Source of the DNA: Candidatus Endomicrobiellum cubanum
GTDB taxonomy: Bacteria > Elusimicrobiota > Endomicrobiia > Endomicrobiales > Endomicrobiaceae
Direction: 5' to 3'
Assembly: GCA_031269735.1 (NCBI GenBank)
Contig: JAISYS010000004.1
Coordinates: forward strand, 1-36,804
Length of the DNA stretch: 36,804 nt
This document shows, one piece after another, positions 29,976 to 36,804 of this stretch. The notes below the pieces were generated by a model. That model had not been told where the DNA came from and did no database searches. It saw only the letters and a list, made by a program, of their open reading frames with translations. Position numbers and translations under genes: made by a program. Position 1 is the stretch's first letter. The number at the start of each line of letters is the position of its first letter.

Positions 29976-31079
29976 ATGGTAAAAATTGAAACCCCTTACT
30001 ATTTAATTGATGAATCAAAATTATTAAAAAATCTAAAAAAAATAGATTATGTAAAAAATCAAAGTGGAACAAAATCTGTTTTGGCATTAAAATGTTTTTC
30101 TACTTGGTCGGTTTTTGATTTAATGAATAAGTATATGGATGGGACAACTAGTAGTTCTCTATACGAGGCAAAGCTTGGGCACGAGTATTTTGGCAAAGAG
30201 ACTCATGCTTTTAGTGTTGCATATAGTAAAGATGATATAAAACAATTAAAAAACATTTCTGATAAAGTTATTTTTAATTCTGTTTCTCAACTTAAAATGT
30301 TTTATAATGAAGTAAGGCATTTAAAAGTTGGCCTTAGAATAAATCCTGGCTTTAGTTATTCTCATTTTGATTTGGCAGATCCTGCAAGAAAATATTCACG
30401 ACTTGGGTCAAATAGCGACAAAGAAATTATGTCAGTTTTAGACAAAATTAGCGGCATTATGTTTCATTATAATTGCGAAAATGACAACTTTAAAAATTTT
30501 AGTGATATGCTTGATAGACTAGCATTAAAATATGAGCTAATTTTAAAGAAAGTTGAGTGGATTAGTTTAGGTGGAGGGATATATCTTACTAAAGAGGAAT
30601 ATCCTATAGACAAATTTTGTAGAAAACTTAAAAGTTTTAGCGAGAAATATAATCTTCAAATATACTTAGAGCCAGGGGAAGCTTCTATTACAAATAGTTG
30701 TGAACTTGTTACAACAGTTTTAGATATTGTGAAAAATGAAAAAGACATAGCTATAGTCGACTCCTCTATTGAACCACATATGTTAGATTTGCTCATATAT
30801 AGAATACAGGCAAAGATTAGTGCAAAAGCCGGTAAAAATGAATACATAATCGCAGGTAGATCTTGCCTTGCAGGGGATATCTTTGGAACATATAAACTTG
30901 CAAGTAAGCTTAAGATAGGATCTACTGTACGTTTTGCTGATGCTGCAGGGTACACAATGGTAAAAAAAAATTGGTTTAATGGATTAAAAATGCCTTCTAT
31001 TGTAGTTAAGAGATTAAATGGAAAAGTAGAAATTGTTAAGAAGTTTTTATATAATGACTATATAAAAAGTTTATCGTGA
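29976..31079 (+). CDS. nspC: Carboxynorspermidine/carboxyspermidine decarboxylase
   Basis: PLP enzyme of the alanine racemase/ornithine decarboxylase fold that removes the carboxyl group from carboxy(nor)spermidine to give (nor)spermidine. The 367-residue product has IETPYYLIDESKLLKNL at the start, the PLP lysine in SVLALKCFSTWSVFDLM (Lys39), LEPGEASI, and the C-terminal IIAGRSCLAGDIFG and RFADAAGYTMVKKNWFNG. I prefer ATG 29976, which has AAGGA at seven-base spacing and begins at the family's usual N-terminus; an ATG at 29955 has no ribosome site. The partner synthase follows after 46 bases. Bases 30971-30999 recur exactly at 34117-34145. Confidence 0.93.
   Translation: MVKIETPYYLIDESKLLKNLKKIDYVKNQSGTKSVLALKCFSTWSVFDLMNKYMDGTTSSSLYEAKLGHEYFGKETHAFSVAYSKDDIKQLKNISDKVIFNSVSQLKMFYNEVRHLKVGLRINPGFSYSHFDLADPARKYSRLGSNSDKEIMSVLDKISGIMFHYNCENDNFKNFSDMLDRLALKYELILKKVEWISLGGGIYLTKEEYPIDKFCRKLKSFSEKYNLQIYLEPGEASITNSCELVTTVLDIVKNEKDIAIVDSSIEPHMLDLLIYRIQAKISAKAGKNEYIIAGRSCLAGDIFGTYKLASKLKIGSTVRFADAAGYTMVKKNWFNGLKMPSIVVKRLNGKVEIVKKFLYNDYIKSLS
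30971..30999 (+). repeat. 29-bp perfect direct repeat, copy inside nspC
   Basis: This stretch near the 3' end of nspC, starting TTGGTTTAATGGATT and ending TGCCTTCTA, is repeated base for base at 34117-34145 in the same orientation. Flanking bases differ on both sides. Here it encodes the family-conserved NWFNGLKMPS region, so this is the source copy. Confidence 0.9.
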
Positions 31080-31125
31080 TAAGTTGTTAAATTTATTAGT
31101 ACGGAATGGGGGAAATCCATAAGAA

Positions 31126-32376
31126 ATGAGAAAAAGAAATGTACTTCTTGTTGGAGCAGGGGGAGTTGCTCATGTTGCTGCTCACAAATTAGCTCAAAAC
31201 AATGACTTATTTGGAAATATTTTTATAGGTTCTCGTTCAATAGACAGTTGTAAGCAAGTCTTAGAAAGTATAGAACGTAAAAATAATTATAAAATCTCTT
31301 CAAAAAAAATACAAATTAAACAAATCGATGCTTTAGATGTTCCAGAAATGATAAAGTTAATAAAAGAACTTAATATTTCTATTACCATAAATTTAGCCTC
31401 AGCTTTTTGTAATATGTCTATTTTAGAAGCTTGTATAGAAACAGATTGTGCGTATATAGATACTGCAATTCATGAAGAGCCAAATAAAGTGTGTGAAAAT
31501 CCACCTTGGTACGCTAATTATGAGTGGAAAAGAAAAGATCGCTGTAAGGACAAAGGTATTACAGCTATTTTAGGCGCTGGTTTTGATCCTGGAGTGGTAA
31601 ATGCATATGTAGCATATGCAAAAAAGCACTTTTTTGACGTTATAGATACAATAGATATTATGGATGTAAATGCTGGTAGTCATGGCAAATATTTTGCTAC
31701 TAATTTTGATCCAGAAATAAATTTTAGAGAATTTATGAAAGTTTGGACCTGGATAGGTAAAAAATGGGTATGTAAACCTGTACATTCTGAAAAGAAAGTT
31801 TTTGACTTTCCTGTAGTTGGCCCACAAACTATTTATTTGACTGGCCATGATGAATTGCATTCACTTTCTAAAAATATTGATGCAAATTCAATAAGATTTT
31901 GGATGGGCTTTGGAGATCATTATTTAAATGTTTTTAATGTCCTTAAGAATTTGGGCCTTTTGTCAGAAAAACCAGTAAAAACTGCTGAAGGACTAGAAGT
32001 TGTACCTTTAAAAATTGTAAAAGCTTGCCTGCCCGATCCGAAAACACTAGCTCCTAATTATGTTGGCAATACTTGTATAGGAGATTTAATAATTGGCACA
32101 AAAGATGGCAGGAAAAAAGAACTTTTTATTTATAATGTTTGCAATCACAAAGCCTGTTATGAAGAAGTTGAATCTCAAGCTATAAGCTATACAGCTGGTG
32201 TACCTGCAGTTGCTACTGCAATGTTGATTGTAAAACGGGATTGGGATACTAAAACTATGGTGAACGTTGAAGAATTAAACCCAGATCCTTTTATTAATCT
32301 ACTTAAAGATATAGGTCTCCCAACTGAAACTATAAAAGTTAGCTATTCCAAAAAAAATTCAAAAACCTCAAGATAA
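31126..32376 (+). CDS. Carboxynorspermidine synthase (saccharopine dehydrogenase family)
   Basis: NADPH-dependent condensation of aspartate semialdehyde with putrescine or diaminopropane to give carboxyspermidine or carboxynorspermidine, the substrate of the nspC product just upstream. The 416-residue product has an N-terminal Rossmann start NVLLVGAGGVAHVAAHKLAQN, then SITINLASAFCNMSILEACIETDCAYIDTAIHEEP, the signature ITAILGAGFDPGVVNAYVAYA, and a C-terminal SYTAGVPAVATAMLI. The pairing with nspC separates it from lysine-forming relatives. It probably supplies spermidine-type polyamines; which diamine is used cannot be read from sequence. A rho-independent terminator follows the stop. Confidence 0.9.
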   Translation: MRKRNVLLVGAGGVAHVAAHKLAQNNDLFGNIFIGSRSIDSCKQVLESIERKNNYKISSKKIQIKQIDALDVPEMIKLIKELNISITINLASAFCNMSILEACIETDCAYIDTAIHEEPNKVCENPPWYANYEWKRKDRCKDKGITAILGAGFDPGVVNAYVAYAKKHFFDVIDTIDIMDVNAGSHGKYFATNFDPEINFREFMKVWTWIGKKWVCKPVHSEKKVFDFPVVGPQTIYLTGHDELHSLSKNIDANSIRFWMGFGDHYLNVFNVLKNLGLLSEKPVKTAEGLEVVPLKIVKACLPDPKTLAPNYVGNTCIGDLIIGTKDGRKKELFIYNVCNHKACYEEVESQAISYTAGVPAVATAMLIVKRDWDTKTMVNVEELNPDPFINLLKDIGLPTETIKVSYSKKNSKTSR

Positions 32377-32398
32377 AATTTTCGCGTTAAATTTTAAC

Positions 32399-32435
32399 AC
32401 CCTAGCTGGAAAACAGTAAAGTTAGGGTATTTTTT
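32399..32435 (+). terminator. Rho-independent terminator after the carboxynorspermidine synthase gene
   Basis: Stem ACCCTAGCT (32399-32407) with AGTTAGGGT (32420-32428), nine pairs including one G-U, a 12-base loop, then a run of six T (32430-32435). It closes the polyamine genes and probably the long plus-strand run before them. Confidence 0.85.
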
Positions 32436-32471
32436 ATTGCCTATTTTAGCTCCCTTAAATATCCTATAGAA

Positions 32472-32674
32472 CCTGACTTGACCGTTTTAACGAAAAAAAG
32501 GAAAAAACACTCATAAAAAGGAAGGTTTGTGGGAACCCAAAGAGTTAGTTTTATATAAAAACATCTGTTTTTTGTTTTTTCTAAAAAAGGAGTTGTCCTC
32601 TAAAACAGAATATGTATTAAATACTTTTATATTATTGCTTTTTCTTTCGGGCTAACCCTAATGCTCAAGTCAGG
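32472..32674 (+). mobile_element. MITE-like element with 10-bp terminal inverted repeats
   Basis: The ends CCTGACTTGA (32472-32481) and TCAAGTCAGG (32665-32674) are perfect inverted repeats. The ~200-base interior has no protein-coding frame and carries GAAGGTTTGTGGGAACCC (32521-32538) and GCTAACCCTAATGC (32651-32664). A shorter relative with the same ends and the same two internal blocks lies at 36619-36681 on the other strand, and an end fragment lies at 33276-33293. No transposase is present, so it would have to move with one encoded elsewhere. No clear target-site duplication was found. Confidence 0.65.
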
Positions 32675-33008
32675 TAACAGTTTTACTCATAGATGTTCTC
32701 ATTCGCGCTTATACTTAATTATACGCAAGAGCAGTATATCAGCGCATTTGTGATGGCGATTTTTCGCAGTTCATGAAACCGGGTGATTTTTTTGCTAAAA
32801 AAATTTTGAAAAAAGTGTCCGATAATATACATTATGTTAAGTACGATATATTAATTTGTTTTTTCTGTTTATTTAAAGTAAATTATTAATGTTTCTAAAA
32901 TTTATATTTATAAATATAAATAATTTAAAATAAGTTTATGTTTTTCTTTAGTTGATTGATGCTAGCGTTATATCTGGCTGATTTATTTTGAGTATTATTT
33001 TAGGAATA
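32675..33008. other. Non-coding stretch with no identified gene
   Basis: No credible reading frame. The first ~110 bases are richer in GC than the rest and have short open stretches on both strands (the minus strand around 32700-32800 reads like a worn protein fragment), possibly a transposase or other gene remnant that I cannot name. The remainder is very AT-rich. ATAATATACATTAT near 32823-32836 is an exact inverted copy of a 14-base stretch near 36700, in low-complexity sequence. Confidence 0.4.
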
Positions 33009-33037
33009 TTGACAAAATTTACAAATAAGGTTAGTAA
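33009..33037 (+). promoter_or_regulatory. Promoter for the small signal-peptide ORF
   Basis: A perfect -35 box TTGACA at 33009-33014, 17 bases, then TAGTAA at 33032-33037 as a weaker -10. It lies about 48 bases before the ATG of the small ORF, which also has a GGAGG ribosome site. Confidence 0.5.
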
Positions 33038-33084
33038 AATCTGATAACTCTTGCGAAAAATCTAAATGTACGGAGGTAAAAATT

Positions 33085-33246
33085 ATGAGATCTTTCTACT
33101 TTTGTGTTTTGTTTTTTGTAATGTTGATGAGTGTTCCTGTTTTGGCTGGGACTGGTGATGGAGATGATGAAAATGCAGGCGACAAGAATATAATATCAGC
33201 AGATACAGAAGAACGACATTTTATCTGTTTAATTTGTATATTTTAG
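33085..33246 (+). CDS. Small exported peptide or truncated 5' end of a secreted-protein gene
   Basis: The 53-codon frame has a strong ribosome site (ACGGAGG at good spacing) and an upstream promoter. It encodes a clean signal peptide, MRSFYFCVLFFVMLMSVPVLA, with a predicted cut after LA, then a short acidic segment (GTGDGDDENAGDKN). It ends abruptly in a Cys-rich hydrophobic tail, CLICIF. The signal peptide and acidic linker look like the beginning of a larger cell-surface protein whose rest has been lost: a fragment of the CCTGACTTGA-type element begins about 30 bases after the stop. A true small secreted peptide is the alternative. I do not recognise a family. Confidence 0.5.
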   Translation: MRSFYFCVLFFVMLMSVPVLAGTGDGDDENAGDKNIISADTEERHFICLICIF

Positions 33247-33275
33247 AAAACTTAAGAGATTAACCCTCCTCCCTT

Positions 33276-33293
33276 TTGAGCATTAGGGGTTAG
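33276..33293 (-). repeat. End fragment of the CCTGACTTGA-type element
   Basis: Read on the minus strand this is CTAACCCCTAATGCTCAA, matching the right-hand end of the element at 32472-32674 (CTAACCCTAATGCTCAA) with one extra C. The terminal CAAGTCAGG is not preserved. It lies in inverted orientation between the small ORF and the methyltransferase remnant. Confidence 0.5.
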
Positions 33294-33315
33294 AGTGTAA
33301 TAATGCTTTTTCTGC

Positions 33316-33372
33316 TAAAAACGGCATACCTTTTCAATGACTACATTCAAAAATATAGTCTGGTATTATGCC
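33316..33372 (-). terminator. Rho-independent terminator downstream of the methyltransferase gene
   Basis: On the minus strand GGCATAATACC (from 33372) pairs with GGTATGCC (to 33323), with a two-base bulge. An inner stem GACTA/TAGTC lies within the loop, and GTTTTT follows (33322-33317). It ends the minus-strand ugd-glycosyltransferase-methyltransferase unit. Confidence 0.5.
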
Positions 33373-33378
33373 ATATAT

Positions 33379-33413
<35 letters not shown>

Positions 33414-33970
33414 AAGTATTCTTCTGTTTTAATAGTATTTACACTAAACCCCGCATTAACTAATCGTTGTTCAAAATCCATGCCATATCGCCTAACATGG
33501 TCAGACTGTCCATAATGTAAGCTGTACCACTTTTTTTTAACACTCTCAACAACTCTTTCATTGCAGTATTGTCATCAGGTATGTGCTCTAACACATGAAT
33601 ACAAATAATAATATCAAACTTTTCATTCTCATATTGGATTTTTTGTATGTCTACAACATCTCTTATGCCTTTGAATTTGGGATTAAAATCCACCGGGAAA
33701 TAGTTCACATTTGAACAATTGGAGAACTTATCGTAAAAAAACCTTTCAGGGGCAAAATGCAACACTTCCAACTTATTCACAAAAATTTCATCTAGGATTT
33801 TTGTATTTCGTTGGAGATATAACCATAATGCGCGCCCTCGCTCAAGAGAATAGCAGAAAGGACATCTGGCATTTTTTCTAGGACTTACACCCATTGGGAG
33901 AAATTCAGAGATTTTATTGCAAGCAGGATAAAATCTTAAATTTTGCGTATCAATAACTGTACTATGTGTA

Positions 33971-33981
33971 CCCCCCCCCCC
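33971..33981. repeat. 11-bp poly-C/poly-G homopolymer in the methyltransferase gene
   Basis: Eleven C on the plus strand, read as G in the minus-strand gene at about codon 42. In an otherwise AT-rich window this is the only long G/C run. Frames downstream rejoin the methyltransferase only when the tract is a multiple of three (9 or 12). Confidence 0.95.
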
Positions 33982-34116
33982 ATTGAAACTTCAATAGATT
34001 CAAGCTTAGACAATACTTGACATAACTTTGAATTTAATTCGTTAATCTCCCTAAAGACAGGATTCAACAACATTCTCCGAATATGACGTAATAGATTTTT
34101 CATTTATGCTTCTCCT

Positions 34117-34145
34117 TTGGTTTAATGGATTAAAAATGCCTTCTA
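34117..34145 (+). repeat. 29-bp perfect direct repeat, second copy
   Basis: Identical to 30971-30999 within nspC. Its last three bases are the stop codon of the minus-strand glycosyltransferase gene (34143-34145), and its left end lies beside the ribosome site of the methyltransferase gene. It looks like an inserted or recombined scrap of nspC marking a DNA junction. Confidence 0.9.
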
Positions 34146-35174
34146 AAGTTTTAAACAACCTTTTTTTGTCTGAAATTTAATCTTTAATCCAAATATTATT
34201 ATAACTTTATACTTATTTCCATAATGTACAGAAAATATTTTTCTCAATGTGCCACATATAGCTAAATCTAAATCGCTACCATCAAAAAAAAATTTAAAAT
34301 ATTTCTCATAATATTGTACTTGTATTTTTTCTATAAATTTTTTCTTTAATTTTCTACACCTAATATGGCAATATTCGTATACCATGTGCCCTTTCATTTT
34401 AATATAAAACGATTGTTCGAGAATTGGAATTGAAAAAAGTTTTTTGTATATAAATAATTTTTCTAGCTCATTGCAAACTTTAAATATATTATCACAATAA
34501 ATTCCTCTACTTGCTTTTTTAACGTGATTTATTCTATAAATATAAAAATAATTATCAGTATATGTAACTCTATTCGCAAATACTGCTGAAGCATAACTAA
34601 AAAAAACATCATTACAAGTATATAAATTTTGAAATTTTAATTTGTTGTTAATCACAAACGATTTTTTATAAAATTTTATTGTGACCTTAGGGTCAAAAAC
34701 TTTAAATATATCCTCGATAATATCCTTATAAGAAAAAACTTCCAATCCTTTTAGTACTTTCGTATCAAAGTATTTAAACTTTTCTAACAATCTTAAATTA
34801 TCATAATAGTATTTATATGAAAACAGTACTATATCAGAATTAGTTTTTTCTGCTTTATTGTATAAGCTTTCTAGCATATTCAAATTAATCCAATCATCAG
34901 AATCCACAAAAGCTATATATTGTCCTTTTGCAGTTTCTATTCCTTTATTCCTTGCAGCTCCTGCTCCCTCATTTTTTTGATTAATAATCTTAATTCTTAA
35001 ATCTTTATGTTCATATTCTTTTAATATGTCCAAACTGCCATCCGTAGAACCATCATTTACACATATTATTTCTATATCCTTAAGTGTTTGATTACAAACA
35101 CTATCTAAACACTGTTTTAAATATTTCTCTGTATTGTATACTGGTATTATTACTGAAACTTTTGAAGTAGTCAT
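34143..35174 (-). CDS. Glycosyltransferase, family 2
   Basis: The 343-residue product has the GT-A fold landmarks: VSVIIPVYNTEKYLKQCLDSVCNQTLKDIEIICVNDGSTDGSLDIL, then NEGAGAARNKGIETAKGQYIAFVDSDDWI, with the metal-binding Asp pair (VDSDDW, ~91-96). The C-terminal ~200 residues are basic and aromatic-rich as in LPS or capsule glycosyltransferases. It transfers a nucleotide-activated sugar to a surface glycan on the cytoplasmic face; donor and acceptor are unknown. It follows ugd by 80 bases on the same strand. The stop codon lies in the 29-bp scrap of nspC, so the original C-terminus may have been altered by a rearrangement. Confidence 0.9.
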   Translation of the reverse strand: MTTSKVSVIIPVYNTEKYLKQCLDSVCNQTLKDIEIICVNDGSTDGSLDILKEYEHKDLRIKIINQKNEGAGAARNKGIETAKGQYIAFVDSDDWINLNMLESLYNKAEKTNSDIVLFSYKYYYDNLRLLEKFKYFDTKVLKGLEVFSYKDIIEDIFKVFDPKVTIKFYKKSFVINNKLKFQNLYTCNDVFFSYASAVFANRVTYTDNYFYIYRINHVKKASRGIYCDNIFKVCNELEKLFIYKKLFSIPILEQSFYIKMKGHMVYEYCHIRCRKLKKKFIEKIQVQYYEKYFKFFFDGSDLDLAICGTLRKIFSVHYGNKYKVIIIFGLKIKFQTKKGCLKL

Positions 35175-35254
35175 ATTACTGCTCTTATTTTAAACATATA
35201 AATCTTTTTTTGATAAGTTTATTCCACATAATCTTTATAATAGGCCTTTATTAT

Positions 35255-36547
35255 CTAACAACCTGTTTTATAACATTCAAATCCATATTTTAATGCTTCT
35301 TGTCTATCTACAATATTTCGCATATCAAATATAATTTTACTATTGACAATCTTGCTTAATTTAGCCCAATCAAGAGACCTGAATTGCTTCCACTCAGTAG
35401 CAAAAACCATTATGTCTGCATCTTTTGCAGCTTCGTATTCATTTTTTGCATACGAAACTTTAGTTTTCAATACACTCCTTGCATTCTTCGTAGCAGCAGG
35501 GTCATATACACAAACTTTTGTTCCTTTGTTTATAAGGTGCAAAACAATATCTATAGCTGGAGAAAATCTACAATCATCTGTACCGCTCTTGAAAGCAAGT
35601 CCTAAAAATGCAATTTTTGCATTTTTTATATTTTCAACAAAGCTTAAAGTTTTTGTAGCAAAACTCTTAATTCTATTTTCGTTACCACAAATTACAGCCT
35701 CTATAAGATTAAAATTTGCTCCTACTCGTTTTCCTAAAGACGCTAATGCTTTAGTATCTTTGGGCAAACATCCTCCGCCATAGCCAGGCCCTGTTTTTAA
35801 GAACTCAACACCTATTCTTTTGTCTAGTCCCATTCCATGAGCAACGTCATATACATTACCACCAACTTTTTCACAAAAGTCTGCCATTTCGTTAATAAAA
35901 TGAATTTTCGTAGCAAGAAAAGAGTTGCTGGCACACTTAATAAGCTCACTAGAGCACCTTGATGTAAACACAAACTTTTTCTTTTTAAGAGGCTTATATA
36001 GTTTTTTTATAACGTCTTTTGCATGTTGAGATTCTGTACCCATAATTATTCTGTCAGGATTAAAAAAATCATAGACAGCAGACCCCTCTCGTAAAAATTC
36101 TGGAATAGATACAACGTCAAAGTCAGCTTTTGGATTAGCTTCTTTTATAATCTGTTCCACTCTATCACATGTGCCAACTTCTACAGTAGACTTGATTACA
36201 ATGATTGTATATTTATTAATAAATTTAGTTATATTTTTAGCGACACAATATATAGCATTTTGGTCATACCTATTTAAACTATCATCAAATGGTGTACCAA
36301 CTGATATCATTACAACATCTGCATTTGCTACGTTTTTCATTGAAATATCAAATTTTAATCTCTTAGATTTCAAATTTTTAATAAGGAGTTTATCAAGATT
36401 TTTTTCAAATGTTGTTAACTTGCCTTTTAAAAGAGTATTTATCTTATTTTTTTGCTTATCAATACAAATAACACTATGCCCAAGCTCTGAAAAACAAACC
36501 GCCATAGTAAGTCCAACATAACCTGCACCTATAACCAGTATATTCAT
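35255..36547 (-). CDS. ugd: UDP-glucose 6-dehydrogenase
   Basis: Oxidises UDP-glucose to UDP-glucuronate with two NAD+, supplying an acidic sugar for capsule or LPS. The 430-residue product has the N-terminal NAD-binding MNILVIGAGYVGLTMAVCFSELGH, VISVGTPFDDSLNRYD, STVEVGTCDRV, IPEFLREGSAVYDFFNPDRIIMG, the catalytic cysteine in GPGYGGGCLPKDT (Cys260), and the C-terminal FLGLAFKSGTDDCRFSPAIDIV and VYDP. UDP-N-acetylmannosamine dehydrogenases are related, but the LREGSA and FLKTGPGYGGGCLPKDT blocks favour Ugd. GAGG precedes the ATG. It is the first gene of the minus-strand surface-sugar unit. Confidence 0.93.
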   Translation of the reverse strand: MNILVIGAGYVGLTMAVCFSELGHSVICIDKQKNKINTLLKGKLTTFEKNLDKLLIKNLKSKRLKFDISMKNVANADVVMISVGTPFDDSLNRYDQNAIYCVAKNITKFINKYTIIVIKSTVEVGTCDRVEQIIKEANPKADFDVVSIPEFLREGSAVYDFFNPDRIIMGTESQHAKDVIKKLYKPLKKKKFVFTSRCSSELIKCASNSFLATKIHFINEMADFCEKVGGNVYDVAHGMGLDKRIGVEFLKTGPGYGGGCLPKDTKALASLGKRVGANFNLIEAVICGNENRIKSFATKTLSFVENIKNAKIAFLGLAFKSGTDDCRFSPAIDIVLHLINKGTKVCVYDPAATKNARSVLKTKVSYAKNEYEAAKDADIMVFATEWKQFRSLDWAKLSKIVNSKIIFDMRNIVDRQEALKYGFECYKTGC

Positions 36548-36618
36548 TATTTAAACCTCTAGTGAAGTCATCCCATTAATCAAGACAAAATTTAAGTTTT
36601 AAGTATTTATAAATAAAA

Positions 36619-36681
36619 CCTGACTTGTCCATTAGGGTTCTCCCACAAACTTCTTTTTTCCCTTTTACCAGTCAAGTCTGA
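36619..36681 (-). mobile_element. Short deletion derivative of the CCTGACTTGA-type element
   Basis: It starts CCTGACTTG (36619-36627) and ends CAAGTCTGA (36673-36681). Read on the minus strand it joins GAAGTTTGTGGGAGAACCC directly to CCTAATGGACAAGTCAGG. Both blocks occur, far apart, in the 203-bp element at 32472-32674, so this copy looks like an internally deleted form in inverted orientation. It sits about 70 bases upstream of ugd. Confidence 0.6.
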
Positions 36682-36804
36682 TACTAAAATGCCCTATAAT
36701 GTATATTATGTTTTGTTCAGGAATGCCTGCTTTAATGTATCCTGAAATTTGGTAATCTAAAATACACTTCCCGCAAACGTTGTAATAGGTAATAATCTAA
36801 TCCC
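36682..36804. other. Window end, no gene identified
   Basis: AT-rich sequence with no credible frame. ATAATGTATATTAT near 36697-36710 is the inverse of a stretch near 32823. A gene could begin or end just outside the window. Confidence 0.3.

Noticed and set aside
35343-35783. 146-codon plus-strand frame opposite ugd
   Set aside because: Antisense shadow of a well-conserved dehydrogenase; no ribosome site and no recognisable motif.

Overview
The window is AT-rich, gene-dense bacterial chromosome. Its gene content fits an anaerobic, Gram-negative-like bacterium of the Elusimicrobiota, most like the termite-gut Endomicrobium group. The signs are a complete F-type ATP synthase operon, queuosine enzymes, the carboxy(nor)spermidine pathway, outer-membrane and surface-polysaccharide genes, and several decayed genes and dispersed intergenic repeats, as expected in a host-restricted symbiont. 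This placement is an inference from gene content and protein character; there is no rRNA or tRNA in the window to anchor it.

Layout. 1-1108: decayed DNA with no intact gene, ending in a broken CpXC-domain gene. 1111-6566: an exported protein with SpoVG-like sequence, two membrane-anchored GGDEF diguanylate cyclases, and an O-antigen ligase/TPR membrane protein with its own consensus promoter. 6585-12782: atpB-E-F-H-A-G-D-C, with a repeat element sitting between atpH and atpA. 12940-14801: yebC, ruvC, ruvA. 14868-18756: a promoter, then ruvB, queH, a SpoIID-type exported lytic protein and queA. 18839-20706: asd and an outer-membrane-like protein. 20984-32376: nucleotide and polyamine synthesis (carA, a dead amino-acid permease, carB, purF, pyrG, nspC, carboxynorspermidine synthase), closed by a rho-independent terminator.

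32400-36804 has a different texture: low coding density, MITE-like elements with a 10-bp CCTGACTTGA terminal inverted repeat, a 53-codon signal-peptide ORF, a (CT)14.5 microsatellite and an 11-C homopolymer. On the minus strand lies a surface-polysaccharide cluster: UDP-glucose dehydrogenase, then a family 2 glycosyltransferase, then a SAM methyltransferase. The methyltransferase is out of frame at the homopolymer. Restoring that frame recovers its N-terminal zinc-ribbon sequence, so the tract looks like a phase-variation switch, although the gene carries a second lesion near its 3' end.

The most notable structures are: (1) the poly-G/poly-C tract in the methyltransferase; (2) a family of related ~130-150 bp intergenic elements at 8411-8560, 12784-12913 and 28202-28336; (3) the second element family at 32472-32674 and 36619-36681 with a fragment at 33276-33293; (4) a perfect 29-bp repeat shared by the nspC coding region and the end of the glycosyltransferase gene; (5) an exported protein apparently built of two SpoVG-like units. 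Metabolically, carAB, purF and pyrG supply nucleotides, and asd makes the aspartate semialdehyde used by carboxy(nor)spermidine synthase. RuvABC resolves recombination intermediates. QueH and QueA complete queuosine in tRNA.
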